Assembly (NCBI GenBank): GCA_964401915.1
Contig: CAYOAI010000002.1
Location: forward strand, 14,186 to 78,185
Direction of reading: 5' to 3'
Length of the DNA stretch: 64,000 nucleotides
Source: CAZGZD01 sp964401915
GTDB lineage: Bacteria > Patescibacteriota > Microgenomatia > UBA1406 > GWC2-37-13
How positions within the stretch are numbered: the stretch's first letter is position 1; each line of letters starts with the position of its first letter. Below are positions 23,820 to 31,942 of this stretch, in pieces. A model generated the notes under the pieces. It was not told the origin of the DNA. It made no database searches and was given only the letters and a program-made list of their open reading frames with translations. Position numbers and translations under genes: made by a program.

Positions 23820-26781
23820 GTATAAATATAGTATACAAAAGAATTATAATAATCAAACCAAATCCAGCAAATTCAAGGTACTGTGGCCAGAATATAATAA
23901 CAATGTGTTGATTTTGAGAATTGGACTCCAGTTTCCACCCATTGGCCCAGTTGTTTATTCGAACATGAGTATTGATTTTTTTTCCTGTTATAAATGGTAG
24001 ATAGTGGGCAATAAAGGAGTCGCGCTTTACTTCATATGCAGTCCACCCTGGACTGTATGATTGATAAAGAATAAGATCGGTATTGGTGTCAACCATATCC
24101 AATTGAACGCTGTAGCTAAATAAGTTGTTTTTTCTGGCGACATAGGTATTGGTAAATGTCCCGTGTAGTGGAGTAATTCCACCCTTGTCAAAGTAGACCT
24201 CCGAAATTACCTTATAAGGGAACGTATAGATCTCAATTGGATCGATTATGTCCTCAGATTGAAGATTTGCATAGGAGTTGAGCTGAAAAGTAAATGCATA
24301 ACCACGGCCAGAATTAAGAGTTGGCGGCAAGATAAAATGATGTACATTATCAATAAGGCGAGCTTCAAGAAAGCTCTGACCTCGAGTTTGATCTAAAATG
24401 TAAAAATATGGTCTACGGCCTGTGATATTTTTGGTTTTTACCTTGATAATATATCCATATCGTTGTTCAAGCTCTGGCGCACTGTAGCTAAAGCAGGCAA
24501 TGGCGCCTGAGTGTACACTGACAGCAAGTCCGCCCTCTTCTACATTGGAACTTATTGGATGTGTGATATCTGTTGCTCCGCAATTATCTACCGTCGTGAG
24601 ATAGGATGGGATTTTTTTGACAAGCTCTTTGGGTATTTTGACTTCAATTTGATTATTTTTGACCGACAATTTGGCTGTGATCTTGTATTTTTTGACTCGG
24701 TTGTCTTGAAAAATTTGTGCTTCGCGACTCGCAATAAGCGCAGATCCAAGCTTGTCTGCAACAAGCACATCAGACTTTTTTGAGAGTATGAATTCATTCT
24801 CATATTCATTCAATGACCAAGTTTTGTCGGGAATCTCAGTTGCTGTGGTGAGATTTACGAATGGCCAGTAGCGATCGTAGGTCGATTTGGGGCTTTCTAA
24901 GCTGGAATATTCGCCATAGCTCTCATATGCTGGGTCTATCGATTGAATTGAGAGAGTCGGGCCGGAGATTGGTAGATCTTTGCCGACTGAGATAAAGTCT
25001 TGAGTTTTCTTGGTTGAGGATATGCTGTAGATGTCGATGTATTTTCCACTTTTTACAATTCTTGCTCCAGGAATGCGGGATAGCATTTTTACGATTCGAT
25101 CGTACTGAATACCTCGAAGAGTGGCACTTACAGGAAGTAAGCTTTTATCAAGCACGAAGTAGTCAATATCATATTTTCTGGTAATCTGCGTAAGTTCGTC
25201 AATATTCTCGGAATCTACGGCCTGCTTGATTTGCCAGAAGTAGCTTTCACTTTCTTTAGACCAGACATCAAAGGTCCGAGACACAATAGGTTGCTCGATC
25301 CCATACCAGATAAATCCAGATCCATTATATCCCCATCTTGTGAAATACCAACCCCAAAAAGTATGATCTGGTAAAAGGGCAATGCGACTATTTGGATTTT
25401 GACTTTTAAAATATTCAAATAATTCACTATACTCTGTCGGAATTTTGACTTTCATATCGGTTGCGAATAGGTTTCCCTTGAAAGCGGGTACTGCTTGAGT
25501 CACAATAAGTGCAATAAAAAGACCCGCTATGAGTGTCTGCCTTTTTAGTTTTACGCCAATATACGAGGCACTATATGCAATGAAATAAGAGACGACAAAA
25601 GCATATAGGACGATAAATTTGGTGAATGGTATACGGAATATCTCATTAATAAATCTATTCTGCCGAATTAACTGATTTATTAGTGAAAAGGGTAGGGTTG
25701 CATTCAGAAGTGCGAGCGCACACAGTATGAGTAGTGCTATGAATTGAGCTCTAAAGCGAGATTTTGCAAAAATTCCGATATATGAAGTAATACTTAGAAT
25801 GTATAAGACAAATATAATTCCCAAATTCCCAAAATACTCTTTCCAAGGAGCAAAAAGCGGGTTATTTTTTATATCAGATAGGTCGACATAAAATCCCTGC
25901 ATAGTCAGAAAATTTTTGAATGTTCCTTTTTCAAGATTTTGATAATATAGATCATCTGTGGCGAGCTGATTCATCTTGTTGTCTGTGACGACAGATCCAG
26001 ATGTACGAAGGAAATATAATTGAGGTAAGATCCAAAAAGCATTAATTGCCAGAATCAATAGTCCGAGCGCAATTACTTTTGGTAAGTCTCGAATGCTTTT
26101 TTTGGAAGCAATAGAGACGATTGTAATTATCCCAAGCGTAAGTCCATATACCACAAAATTAGTCTGTATATACCATGCTGGAGACGCAAGAATATTTACG
26201 AGTATGAATGCGAAAAGATTACGTTTGGTTGCTTCACCATTGAGTATGGTGAGATATGCAATGATAAGCCAGGGTAAGAATGCATAAAAATGCGAAAATG
26301 CCTCAAAAGGTACATAAAAAATCTGAATTGTCGCAAAATTTAGAAGATAAAAAAGTCCGCCGACGAACGCATATATCTTTTTTTTGACGGTTAATCCACT
26401 CACAACAAGCAGCTGATACATGCCAATTGATCCAATAGCAAGCATCGCGATATGATAGACCCAACGAATGAGATGCTGAGGGAGAAAAAGATCAGCAATC
26501 CATATCCACAGCGCGCGCACCAAGTCTGCTGGGTGGGCAAGTCCGGCCGGTAGGCCAAAGCTCTGGTATTCTTGCCATACTCCATAAAATGCGCGTTTGA
26601 TTCCAAGAACTGGCGAGAGATCTGTCTGTATATTATCCCAGCCCGACAAATAATATCCATGCTTGTAGTTTGTGATAAAAAGAAGAGCTGTGACCGCAAA
26701 CAGTATGAGCGGATATATGTGTTTTGTGATTTTGTTCTTTATATCTCCCATTGGATTAATTGTAGTTGAGAGACGCACCAT
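23782..26781 (-). CDS. Large GT-C-like integral membrane protein
   Basis: A 999-residue protein. About twelve hydrophobic segments fill residues 20-430, with a large extracytoplasmic loop early (GWDNIQTDLSPVLGIKRAF...), then about 500 residues of beta-rich outer domain and one last membrane segment (FAGFGLIIIILLYTIFIHG). The layout is that of YfhO-like and other GT-C-fold enzymes that use lipid-linked sugars outside the membrane. The exact family and substrate are not recognisable. It follows the GT4 gene by 11 nt, so the two probably build the same surface polymer. The ATG at 26751 (MGDIKNK) is an alternative start. Confidence 0.8.
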   Translation of the reverse strand: MVRLSTTINPMGDIKNKITKHIYPLILFAVTALLFITNYKHGYYLSGWDNIQTDLSPVLGIKRAFYGVWQEYQSFGLPAGLAHPADLVRALWIWIADLFLPQHLIRWVYHIAMLAIGSIGMYQLLVVSGLTVKKKIYAFVGGLFYLLNFATIQIFYVPFEAFSHFYAFLPWLIIAYLTILNGEATKRNLFAFILVNILASPAWYIQTNFVVYGLTLGIITIVSIASKKSIRDLPKVIALGLLILAINAFWILPQLYFLRTSGSVVTDNKMNQLATDDLYYQNLEKGTFKNFLTMQGFYVDLSDIKNNPLFAPWKEYFGNLGIIFVLYILSITSYIGIFAKSRFRAQFIALLILCALALLNATLPFSLINQLIRQNRFINEIFRIPFTKFIVLYAFVVSYFIAYSASYIGVKLKRQTLIAGLFIALIVTQAVPAFKGNLFATDMKVKIPTEYSELFEYFKSQNPNSRIALLPDHTFWGWYFTRWGYNGSGFIWYGIEQPIVSRTFDVWSKESESYFWQIKQAVDSENIDELTQITRKYDIDYFVLDKSLLPVSATLRGIQYDRIVKMLSRIPGARIVKSGKYIDIYSISSTKKTQDFISVGKDLPISGPTLSIQSIDPAYESYGEYSSLESPKSTYDRYWPFVNLTTATEIPDKTWSLNEYENEFILSKKSDVLVADKLGSALIASREAQIFQDNRVKKYKITAKLSVKNNQIEVKIPKELVKKIPSYLTTVDNCGATDITHPISSNVEEGGLAVSVHSGAIACFSYSAPELEQRYGYIIKVKTKNITGRRPYFYILDQTRGQSFLEARLIDNVHHFILPPTLNSGRGYAFTFQLNSYANLQSEDIIDPIEIYTFPYKVISEVYFDKGGITPLHGTFTNTYVARKNNLFSYSVQLDMVDTNTDLILYQSYSPGWTAYEVKRDSFIAHYLPFITGKKINTHVRINNWANGWKLESNSQNQHIVIIFWPQYLEFAGFGLIIIILLYTIFIHGRRTKSYSIRS

Positions 26782-26792
26782 TTTCTATTTGC

Positions 26793-28076
26793 TTATGAGT
26801 ATGCAAGTGATTTTTTGGTGTAAGGAAGAAGTAGTCTCTCGTATTCGTATGTTGCCTCACGGATATGTCGGCGTTTGGCAAGCGCGAGTGAGAACTGATT
26901 TAGACTACGCAAGTATTTTTTGTCTTTTCTTAATTTTTCAATACGAGCTTGAAAAGAACGCTTAGAAAGTGGGAAGAAGAGGTCTGCTTCACTGATATTA
27001 GTAGCTTGGCGAGACATACGAATATCGTGGCTTTTGTCATAGTCCTTGAGACGATCCGAAAGAAGTACGGGCTTTTTAAAAGATAGCGCAAGTGAGAGCG
27101 GGCCAGATGCAGACATAAATGTTCGGTAGGGAATAACAACTATATCAGCTGTTGCAAAGATAGTACTGACATCCTCATCTTGGACAAATCCGGTGAGTGT
27201 GATGTTGGGGTAATTTTCGACATCTTTTTGGATTTTTTTATAAAAAATGTCATAGTGGCTCTTGCCTCCAAGTGTGAAGCTTGGTCCCCCAGCCATGACG
27301 AGCTTGACTCGGGTTGGTTTAGTCGATCCCACGGCTTTTATGATCCAATCAGATCCTTTGTACCAGTTCACAAATCCGAAAACAAGCACTACAAAATCTC
27401 GCGCTCGAAGATCGAGTCGTGCGCGGGCTGTGATCTTTGCGGGCAGCCTCTTTGGGGTCGTTGATAGAGGTATGACCTCTATTTTGTCTGCATCTACATA
27501 TCGAGCGAGTCTTTCTTTGAGCTCATTTTCAAATACCACAATAGACTGCACATTTGCACCTACTGCTCTGTAAAAGTAGGCGAGGCCTGTATTTATTATG
27601 CGGAGCATGAGTGGATTTTTTACATTAATATGGCTGCTTAGTGGGGATATATCAGTCACGACTTCATGAATCTCCATTGTTATAGACTTGCCCGATAGCT
27701 TCAGCAAGGTCAAAAGTAATGGAAAAATGAGTACGGCAAGATTCCCACCATATGTATTGAACTCAAACTGTATAAGCACCTGTCGTACTTTGTGACTGAT
27801 AAGAGCGAAGTAGAGGATAAGTAGCAAACTAAGTGGGTTTCGACGATTCCAAAGGCGGGATACCTTTATATTGCCATGGGGGCCATCTCGCAATTCGCGG
27901 CGCCTACCAATACGCTCAGCCAATACGTGGATTTTTCGCTCCTTTGCAAGCGAGAGTAGTGTCTTTCTTGCATGCCAAGCTACGGCATTGAGGCCCTTTA
28001 TGCCTGTTGTTGGATCAGGATAGCTGGTGATGACCAGTAGGGAGTCTGCGTGATTGAATCCATTGACGATTTTCAT
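26793..28076 (-). CDS. Family 4 glycosyltransferase
   Basis: A 427-residue GT-B fold enzyme. The N-terminal domain has an SYPDPTTGIKGLNAVAWHARK loop. The C-terminal domain carries VLVFGFVNWYKGSDWIIKAV, a PNITLTGFVQDEDV stretch and the donor-site region ADIVVIPYRTFMSASGPLSLALS, in which the usual ExxGxxxxE motif is replaced by a serine/glycine version. Such enzymes transfer sugar from an NDP or lipid donor on the cytoplasmic side. Operon partner of the large GT-C-like protein downstream. Confidence 0.88.
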   Translation of the reverse strand: MKIVNGFNHADSLLVITSYPDPTTGIKGLNAVAWHARKTLLSLAKERKIHVLAERIGRRRELRDGPHGNIKVSRLWNRRNPLSLLLILYFALISHKVRQVLIQFEFNTYGGNLAVLIFPLLLTLLKLSGKSITMEIHEVVTDISPLSSHINVKNPLMLRIINTGLAYFYRAVGANVQSIVVFENELKERLARYVDADKIEVIPLSTTPKRLPAKITARARLDLRARDFVVLVFGFVNWYKGSDWIIKAVGSTKPTRVKLVMAGGPSFTLGGKSHYDIFYKKIQKDVENYPNITLTGFVQDEDVSTIFATADIVVIPYRTFMSASGPLSLALSFKKPVLLSDRLKDYDKSHDIRMSRQATNISEADLFFPLSKRSFQARIEKLRKDKKYLRSLNQFSLALAKRRHIREATYEYERLLLPYTKKSLAYS

Positions 28077-28138
28077 AATATTTATTTTTTTGTAGTTAAG
28101 TACCGAAAATACTCGATATAAGCTTAAGCCCCAAATGA

Positions 28139-28156
28139 CAAGTAATTGCTTACTTG
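28139..28156. repeat. Small perfect hairpin
   Basis: CAAGTAA, loop TTGC, TTACTTG. It lies downstream of the lipoprotein gene and upstream of the GT4 start; with no T-run it is at best a weak terminator. Confidence 0.5.
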
Positions 28157-28203
28157 ATCATCTGAGGCTTGTTGTATTCTTTATAAGTCATAAATAGTCT
28201 TGT

Positions 28204-28758
28204 TTATCGTGGCAATTGCATAACTACGTGACCATCTGGTCCGACTACTTGTTGTGGATTACCTGTTGCGCTGTTTGCATGCAATGCAGCATCAACTGCT
28301 GTATTGACTGCAGCTCTTACGCTTGGGCAATTTGCACTCCAAAAAGTTCCTTGCAAATAATCGAGATGACGAACTGCAATATTAGTGGTTGGATCTGCCT
28401 GATAAACTCGAATGACATTTCTATCATCTGGAGTTGGCGGGAGATCACCATCAAAAATAACGAAGTTATCATCACCAATTGGTTCAAGGTGTTCGGCTAT
28501 CTTATTAACAAATGTTCCTGTTTCTTGTTCAAGGGGAGTAAATGCAAGTTGAGTACCTGGTTCACATACTTCTTCATCTGCTGGCGCTTCTGTTGTTGTC
28601 GTAGGTGCTACGGCTGTTGTAACTGTTGATTGAGTTTGAGAAGCGTTTTCTACTGTGACAGTTTCTGGCGCATCATCTGTAAACGGATTATCACAGGCTG
28701 TTGCTCCTCCTGCAATTATGGCTGTTAATGCTATTCCTCTTATTAATTCTGCTCTCAT
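28204..28758 (-). CDS. Probable lipoprotein with Thr/Pro stalk
   Basis: A 184-residue exported protein. A short signal peptide (RGIALTAIIAGGATAC) puts C22 in a lipobox-like position, though -3 is Ala rather than Leu, so the box is weak. A Thr/Ala/Pro/Glu-rich stalk (about 30-65) leads to a compact domain with two cysteines (CEPGTQ, NCPSV). Lgt at 45495 could lipidate it. Unusually for this window it has a near-perfect Shine-Dalgarno site, AAAGGAGGTGA, 8 nt before the ATG. No family recognised. Confidence 0.7.
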   Translation of the reverse strand: MRAELIRGIALTAIIAGGATACDNPFTDDAPETVTVENASQTQSTVTTAVAPTTTTEAPADEEVCEPGTQLAFTPLEQETGTFVNKIAEHLEPIGDDNFVIFDGDLPPTPDDRNVIRVYQADPTTNIAVRHLDYLQGTFWSANCPSVRAAVNTAVDAALHANSATGNPQQVVGPDGHVVMQLPR

Positions 28759-28761
28759 ATA

Positions 28762-28780
28762 TTATTTTCACCTCCTTTAA
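28762..28780 (-). promoter_or_regulatory. Strong Shine-Dalgarno site of the lipoprotein gene
   Basis: On the minus strand AAAGGAGGTGA, fully complementary to the usual 16S 3' end, followed by an A/T spacer and ATG at 28758. Almost no other gene in the window has a visible site. Confidence 0.85.
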
Positions 28781-28801
28781 AAAAAGTTCAATTGAATTGA
28801 T

Positions 28802-29476
28802 TTATGCTTTTTTTCGAATATACAGTCCTGCGCCAAGTAGGGTAATCTCGGCTGCGACAATGAGTCCCATGAATTCAGGACCTGTCGATGGTATAGTCTC
28901 AATAGTTGTGGTTTCTGAAGTTGTTTCTTCGTTTTCGACCTGCTTTTCGACACATACCTGGGAGGTATCTTCGTCTGACACATCATCGGCTTCTGCCTTG
29001 GCTTCGTTTACTACACAGGTGATACTGTGGTCATCTGGTAGATCGCCTTCGCCTACAAATTTCATCTCGAGAATATATGTCTTTTCCTCATCAATAGCAA
29101 AATCACCAGCATTGAAGGTAATCTTGCGACTGTCTGAGTCATAGCTTCCGGGATGAGCGACTGGTACTAAAAAGTCGGGAACAGAGTCTGTCACCACAAC
29201 GTCTGCAAGTTCGACTTCAGAGGTATTTTTGACAACAAGCTTAAAGAATACATCTTGATCTGCTGCAAATCTTGGATCTGCTGGTGCAAGATTGTCAACG
29301 TAGTCCTGACTATTGCCTCCACCTTTCTCACCAGATGGCTTAGCGACAAGTTTGTCGATAAGGATAGCTTTCGATGGAGTAGGTTCTCCATATTGGCCAT
29401 ATGATCCGTATGCAGTACTTACGACTGCAATAAGAAACAAGAAGACAAGCGACGCATACACAAGCGCATTTCTCAT
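28802..29476 (-). CDS. DUF11-like surface protein with LPxTG-type end
   Basis: A 224-residue exported protein: N-terminal hydrophobic signal (LVYASLVFLFLIAVVSTAYG), then a DUF11-type beta domain (about 70-170: DVFFKLVVKNTSEVELADVVVTDSVP, VAHPGSYDSD), an acidic Glu/Thr stalk, and IPSTGPE followed by a membrane segment and RKKA. This is the classic order of a sortase-processed cell-surface protein, with Ile in place of Leu. It is followed after 43 nt by the lipoprotein gene and is driven by a consensus promoter, so it is probably well expressed. Confidence 0.82.
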   Translation of the reverse strand: MRNALVYASLVFLFLIAVVSTAYGSYGQYGEPTPSKAILIDKLVAKPSGEKGGGNSQDYVDNLAPADPRFAADQDVFFKLVVKNTSEVELADVVVTDSVPDFLVPVAHPGSYDSDSRKITFNAGDFAIDEEKTYILEMKFVGEGDLPDDHSITCVVNEAKAEADDVSDEDTSQVCVEKQVENEETTSETTTIETIPSTGPEFMGLIVAAEITLLGAGLYIRKKA

Positions 29477-29485
29477 ATAGACGGT

Positions 29486-29514
29486 ATTATACTACAGGGT
29501 ATATTAAATGTCAA
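29486..29514 (-). promoter_or_regulatory. Consensus promoter of the DUF11-like surface gene
   Basis: On the minus strand: TTGACA (29509-29514), 17-nt spacer, TATAAT (29486-29491): both hexamers perfect. The -10 box ends 9 nt before the ATG at 29476, so the leader would be only a few nt. Confidence 0.9.
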
Positions 29515-29561
29515 CTATAGGACTCAATAATACAATATTCCTTTATAAGGTATAATATATT

Positions 29562-30107
29562 ATGAAGTTGACAGCGAAAGAGCTGCGGGATGTTGACGAG
29601 GACATGGCTATACAAAAGTCTAAATCAATATCTCGTGCACCAATCTTTATCCTCCTTGAGGATGTGTATGATACATATAATATCGGCGGACTCTTCCGAC
29701 TGGCCGACGCTATGGCCGCAACTACAATATACCTATGTGGAGACTGTGAAGTACCGCCAAATCATAAAATCAAGAAAGCATCTGTAGGCACATACAAGGT
29801 AGTGCCGTGGGAATATCGGAAGGTGGCGAGTGATGCGATTTCCGAGTTGAGATTGAAGACAAAAAATGCAATACAGGTTATTGGAGTTGAGCAGGATAGT
29901 CGAGCAAAAGATTATAGGGAGATACAGTACAGCTCGCCACTTGCCCTCATTGTTGGTAATGAGACAAGCGGTGTCAAGAAAGAGACACTCGATCTGTGTG
30001 ACTATATTGCTGAGATTCCGATGTATGGAATCAACACATCGCTCAATGTAATTGTTGCGACATCAATCGTCTCTTACTACGCGATAGATCAACTCCAAAA
30101 GATATAG
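29562..30107 (+). CDS. SpoU/TrmH-family RNA 2'-O-methyltransferase
   Basis: A 181-residue protein with the three SPOUT motifs of the TrmH group: NIGGLFRLADA (motif 1, about 40-50), LIVGNETSGV (motif 2, about 127-136) and IPMYGINTSLNVIVA (motif 3, about 150-164), which form the knot that binds S-adenosylmethionine. It would methylate a ribose in tRNA or rRNA; the target cannot be told. A short N-terminal extension lacks the substrate-binding domain of RlmB. TATAAT ends 5 nt before the ATG. Confidence 0.92.
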   Translation: MKLTAKELRDVDEDMAIQKSKSISRAPIFILLEDVYDTYNIGGLFRLADAMAATTIYLCGDCEVPPNHKIKKASVGTYKVVPWEYRKVASDAISELRLKTKNAIQVIGVEQDSRAKDYREIQYSSPLALIVGNETSGVKKETLDLCDYIAEIPMYGINTSLNVIVATSIVSYYAIDQLQKI

Positions 30108-30191
30108 CTCTTCTCTTGAATAACATTGAGCCCTATAGTATACTATAGAATCTATTATTTCCTTTTGTGAGGATATAATAAATAAATCTAT

Positions 30192-30992
30192 ATGTTATAT
30201 AATAATCTTTCTGTCTCTGTGGTGGTGCCGGCTTACAATGAAGAAGAGTATGTAGTGCGCACAGTACGGTCACTTGAAAAGGTGCTTTCGAGCATTGTCT
30301 CTGACTTTGAGATCATAGTCGTAAATGATAAAAGCACCGATACCACGGCTTCAATTCTTCAAGAGCTACAAAAATCAAGGCCACATCTCACAGTAGTAAA
30401 TAACAGACGCAACATGGGTCTGGGGGCCACACTCCGAGCTGGATTTGCAAGGGCCAGGTGTGATGTGATTTTCTATGTCGATGCGGATATGCCTTTTGAT
30501 TTTTGGGATCTTGAGAAGGGACTACGTGTGATGCGTACTCATGGGGCAGATATCGTGACTGGATTTCGACATGACAGAACCAGCGAAGGTTTCTTACGAA
30601 TTGTATATTCTTATGTATATAATCTTATTATTCGCATACTCTTTGGTCTCAAAGTACAGGATGTGAACTTTTCTTTCAAGCTCATCAAGCGTGATGCCCT
30701 AAAGCAGATCGCTCTTTACTCAACTGGTTCTTTTATAGACGCTGAAATGCTTATTAAGATGAATAGACGCGGTATGTTTATCTGTCAGATAGGAACAGAC
30801 TATTACCCCCGTGAGTACGGACAGTCAACACTGTCTGGTATTAATACCATACTTGGAATCATTCGTGAGATGGGTGCATTTTACTTCGCGCCAATTACGA
30901 GTCGGCTCATCAAACTAAATCCAACGCCTTATATAGTCGCTATATTTCGATCCTTCAATCTCCGACGTATCGGTCTCTTGCTAAGCCGTTGA
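30192..30992 (+). CDS. Family 2 glycosyltransferase (polyprenyl-phosphate mannosyltransferase type)
   Basis: A 266-residue GT-A enzyme: VVVPAYNEEEYV at the start, VNDKSTDTT, NMGLGATLRAGF and the DADMPF motif (about 97-102), then DVNFSFKLIKRDAL and FIDAEMLIK. These features match DPM1/ArnC-type enzymes, which put a sugar on polyprenyl phosphate. That lipid-linked sugar would be the donor for the GT-C enzymes at 42317-45401 and 23782-26781. The functional link is inference. Confidence 0.88.
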   Translation: MLYNNLSVSVVVPAYNEEEYVVRTVRSLEKVLSSIVSDFEIIVVNDKSTDTTASILQELQKSRPHLTVVNNRRNMGLGATLRAGFARARCDVIFYVDADMPFDFWDLEKGLRVMRTHGADIVTGFRHDRTSEGFLRIVYSYVYNLIIRILFGLKVQDVNFSFKLIKRDALKQIALYSTGSFIDAEMLIKMNRRGMFICQIGTDYYPREYGQSTLSGINTILGIIREMGAFYFAPITSRLIKLNPTPYIVAIFRSFNLRRIGLLLSR

Positions 30993-31017
30993 TATCTTTG
31001 CTACACTTATAAATCTC

Positions 31018-31800
31018 ATGAAATCTACTCTCTACGTCACAGCTGACGATTTTGGACTTCATCCTGCGATCAATGAGGGAATTTTGAAGCTGCATAATAA
31101 GGGTGTTGTGAATCGTACATCTATTATTGTCGGTACCGAATACTTTAAAGAGTCAGTGAGCGCCTTAAAAAAGACGCCGAGACTTGAGGTGGGAGTACAT
31201 CTGAATCTGACAGATGGTAGGCCAATACTTCACGCCTCCCACGTGAGCAGCCTTATAAACAAAAAAGGCGGATTTATTGGGGGGCGACATACCGCAGTTG
31301 CCACAGGCGTGATGTTTGGGGCACTGAGTGCGAATGAGATACGAGCTGAGTGGAGTGCGCAGATTGCCAGGGTGAAGCAGGCGGGATTAAATATCACATT
31401 TCTCAACTCTCATGGCCATATTCATCTTCTGCCTCAGCTTCACGATGTGATCCTTGATATTGCAGTTGAACACGATATTGAATATATTCGCGTAATACTT
31501 AATGCATCGGGGTTTAAAGGATACATATATAAAGCTCTAAGCAAGGTGCTTATTCAGAAAATAAAAGACAGAAAACTTGAGATTACATATCCTGCTGCAG
31601 TGTATGGAGTTGATAATCAAGGTCATCTGAATAAGGGGATCATTGAGTCTGAGTTGAAAAAACGAAAAAAAGGAGAAATTGCTGAACTTATCACACATCC
31701 AGCATCACATGAAAACGAATACCATACGGCATGGGAGTACGAGACAAAGCAAGAGTACGAATCCCTAATATCAATAAGTAAGCTTGGGGCTAATAATTAG
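31018..31800 (+). CDS. YdjC/ChbG-type carbohydrate deacetylase
   Basis: A 260-residue protein with the metal-site motifs of this polysaccharide-deacetylase-like family: TADDFG (about 8-13), VGVHLNLTDG (about 60-69), NSHGHIHLLP (about 138-147) and ELITHPA near the end. Family members remove acetyl groups from chito-oligosaccharides or from hopanoid- or lipid-linked GlcNAc. It follows the GT2 gene by 25 nt, so deacetylation of a lipid-linked sugar fits well. Not proven. Confidence 0.9.
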   Translation: MKSTLYVTADDFGLHPAINEGILKLHNKGVVNRTSIIVGTEYFKESVSALKKTPRLEVGVHLNLTDGRPILHASHVSSLINKKGGFIGGRHTAVATGVMFGALSANEIRAEWSAQIARVKQAGLNITFLNSHGHIHLLPQLHDVILDIAVEHDIEYIRVILNASGFKGYIYKALSKVLIQKIKDRKLEITYPAAVYGVDNQGHLNKGIIESELKKRKKGEIAELITHPASHENEYHTAWEYETKQEYESLISISKLGANN

Positions 31801-31942
31801 CACCATAATAATTCTTTTTTTACTTGAAAACTGCGAACTTTTTTAACTCTCAGTAGATTTATCTAAAAGATAGTCTAAAGACCTTAATTTTGAGCTTCAA
31901 TATCGTATAATCGATACACTGGGATTTTAGCCCCTTAATGCT

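Noticed and set aside
28139..28156. Rho-independent terminator after the lipoprotein gene
   Set aside because: The stem is A/T-rich and no T-run follows on the transcribed strand.
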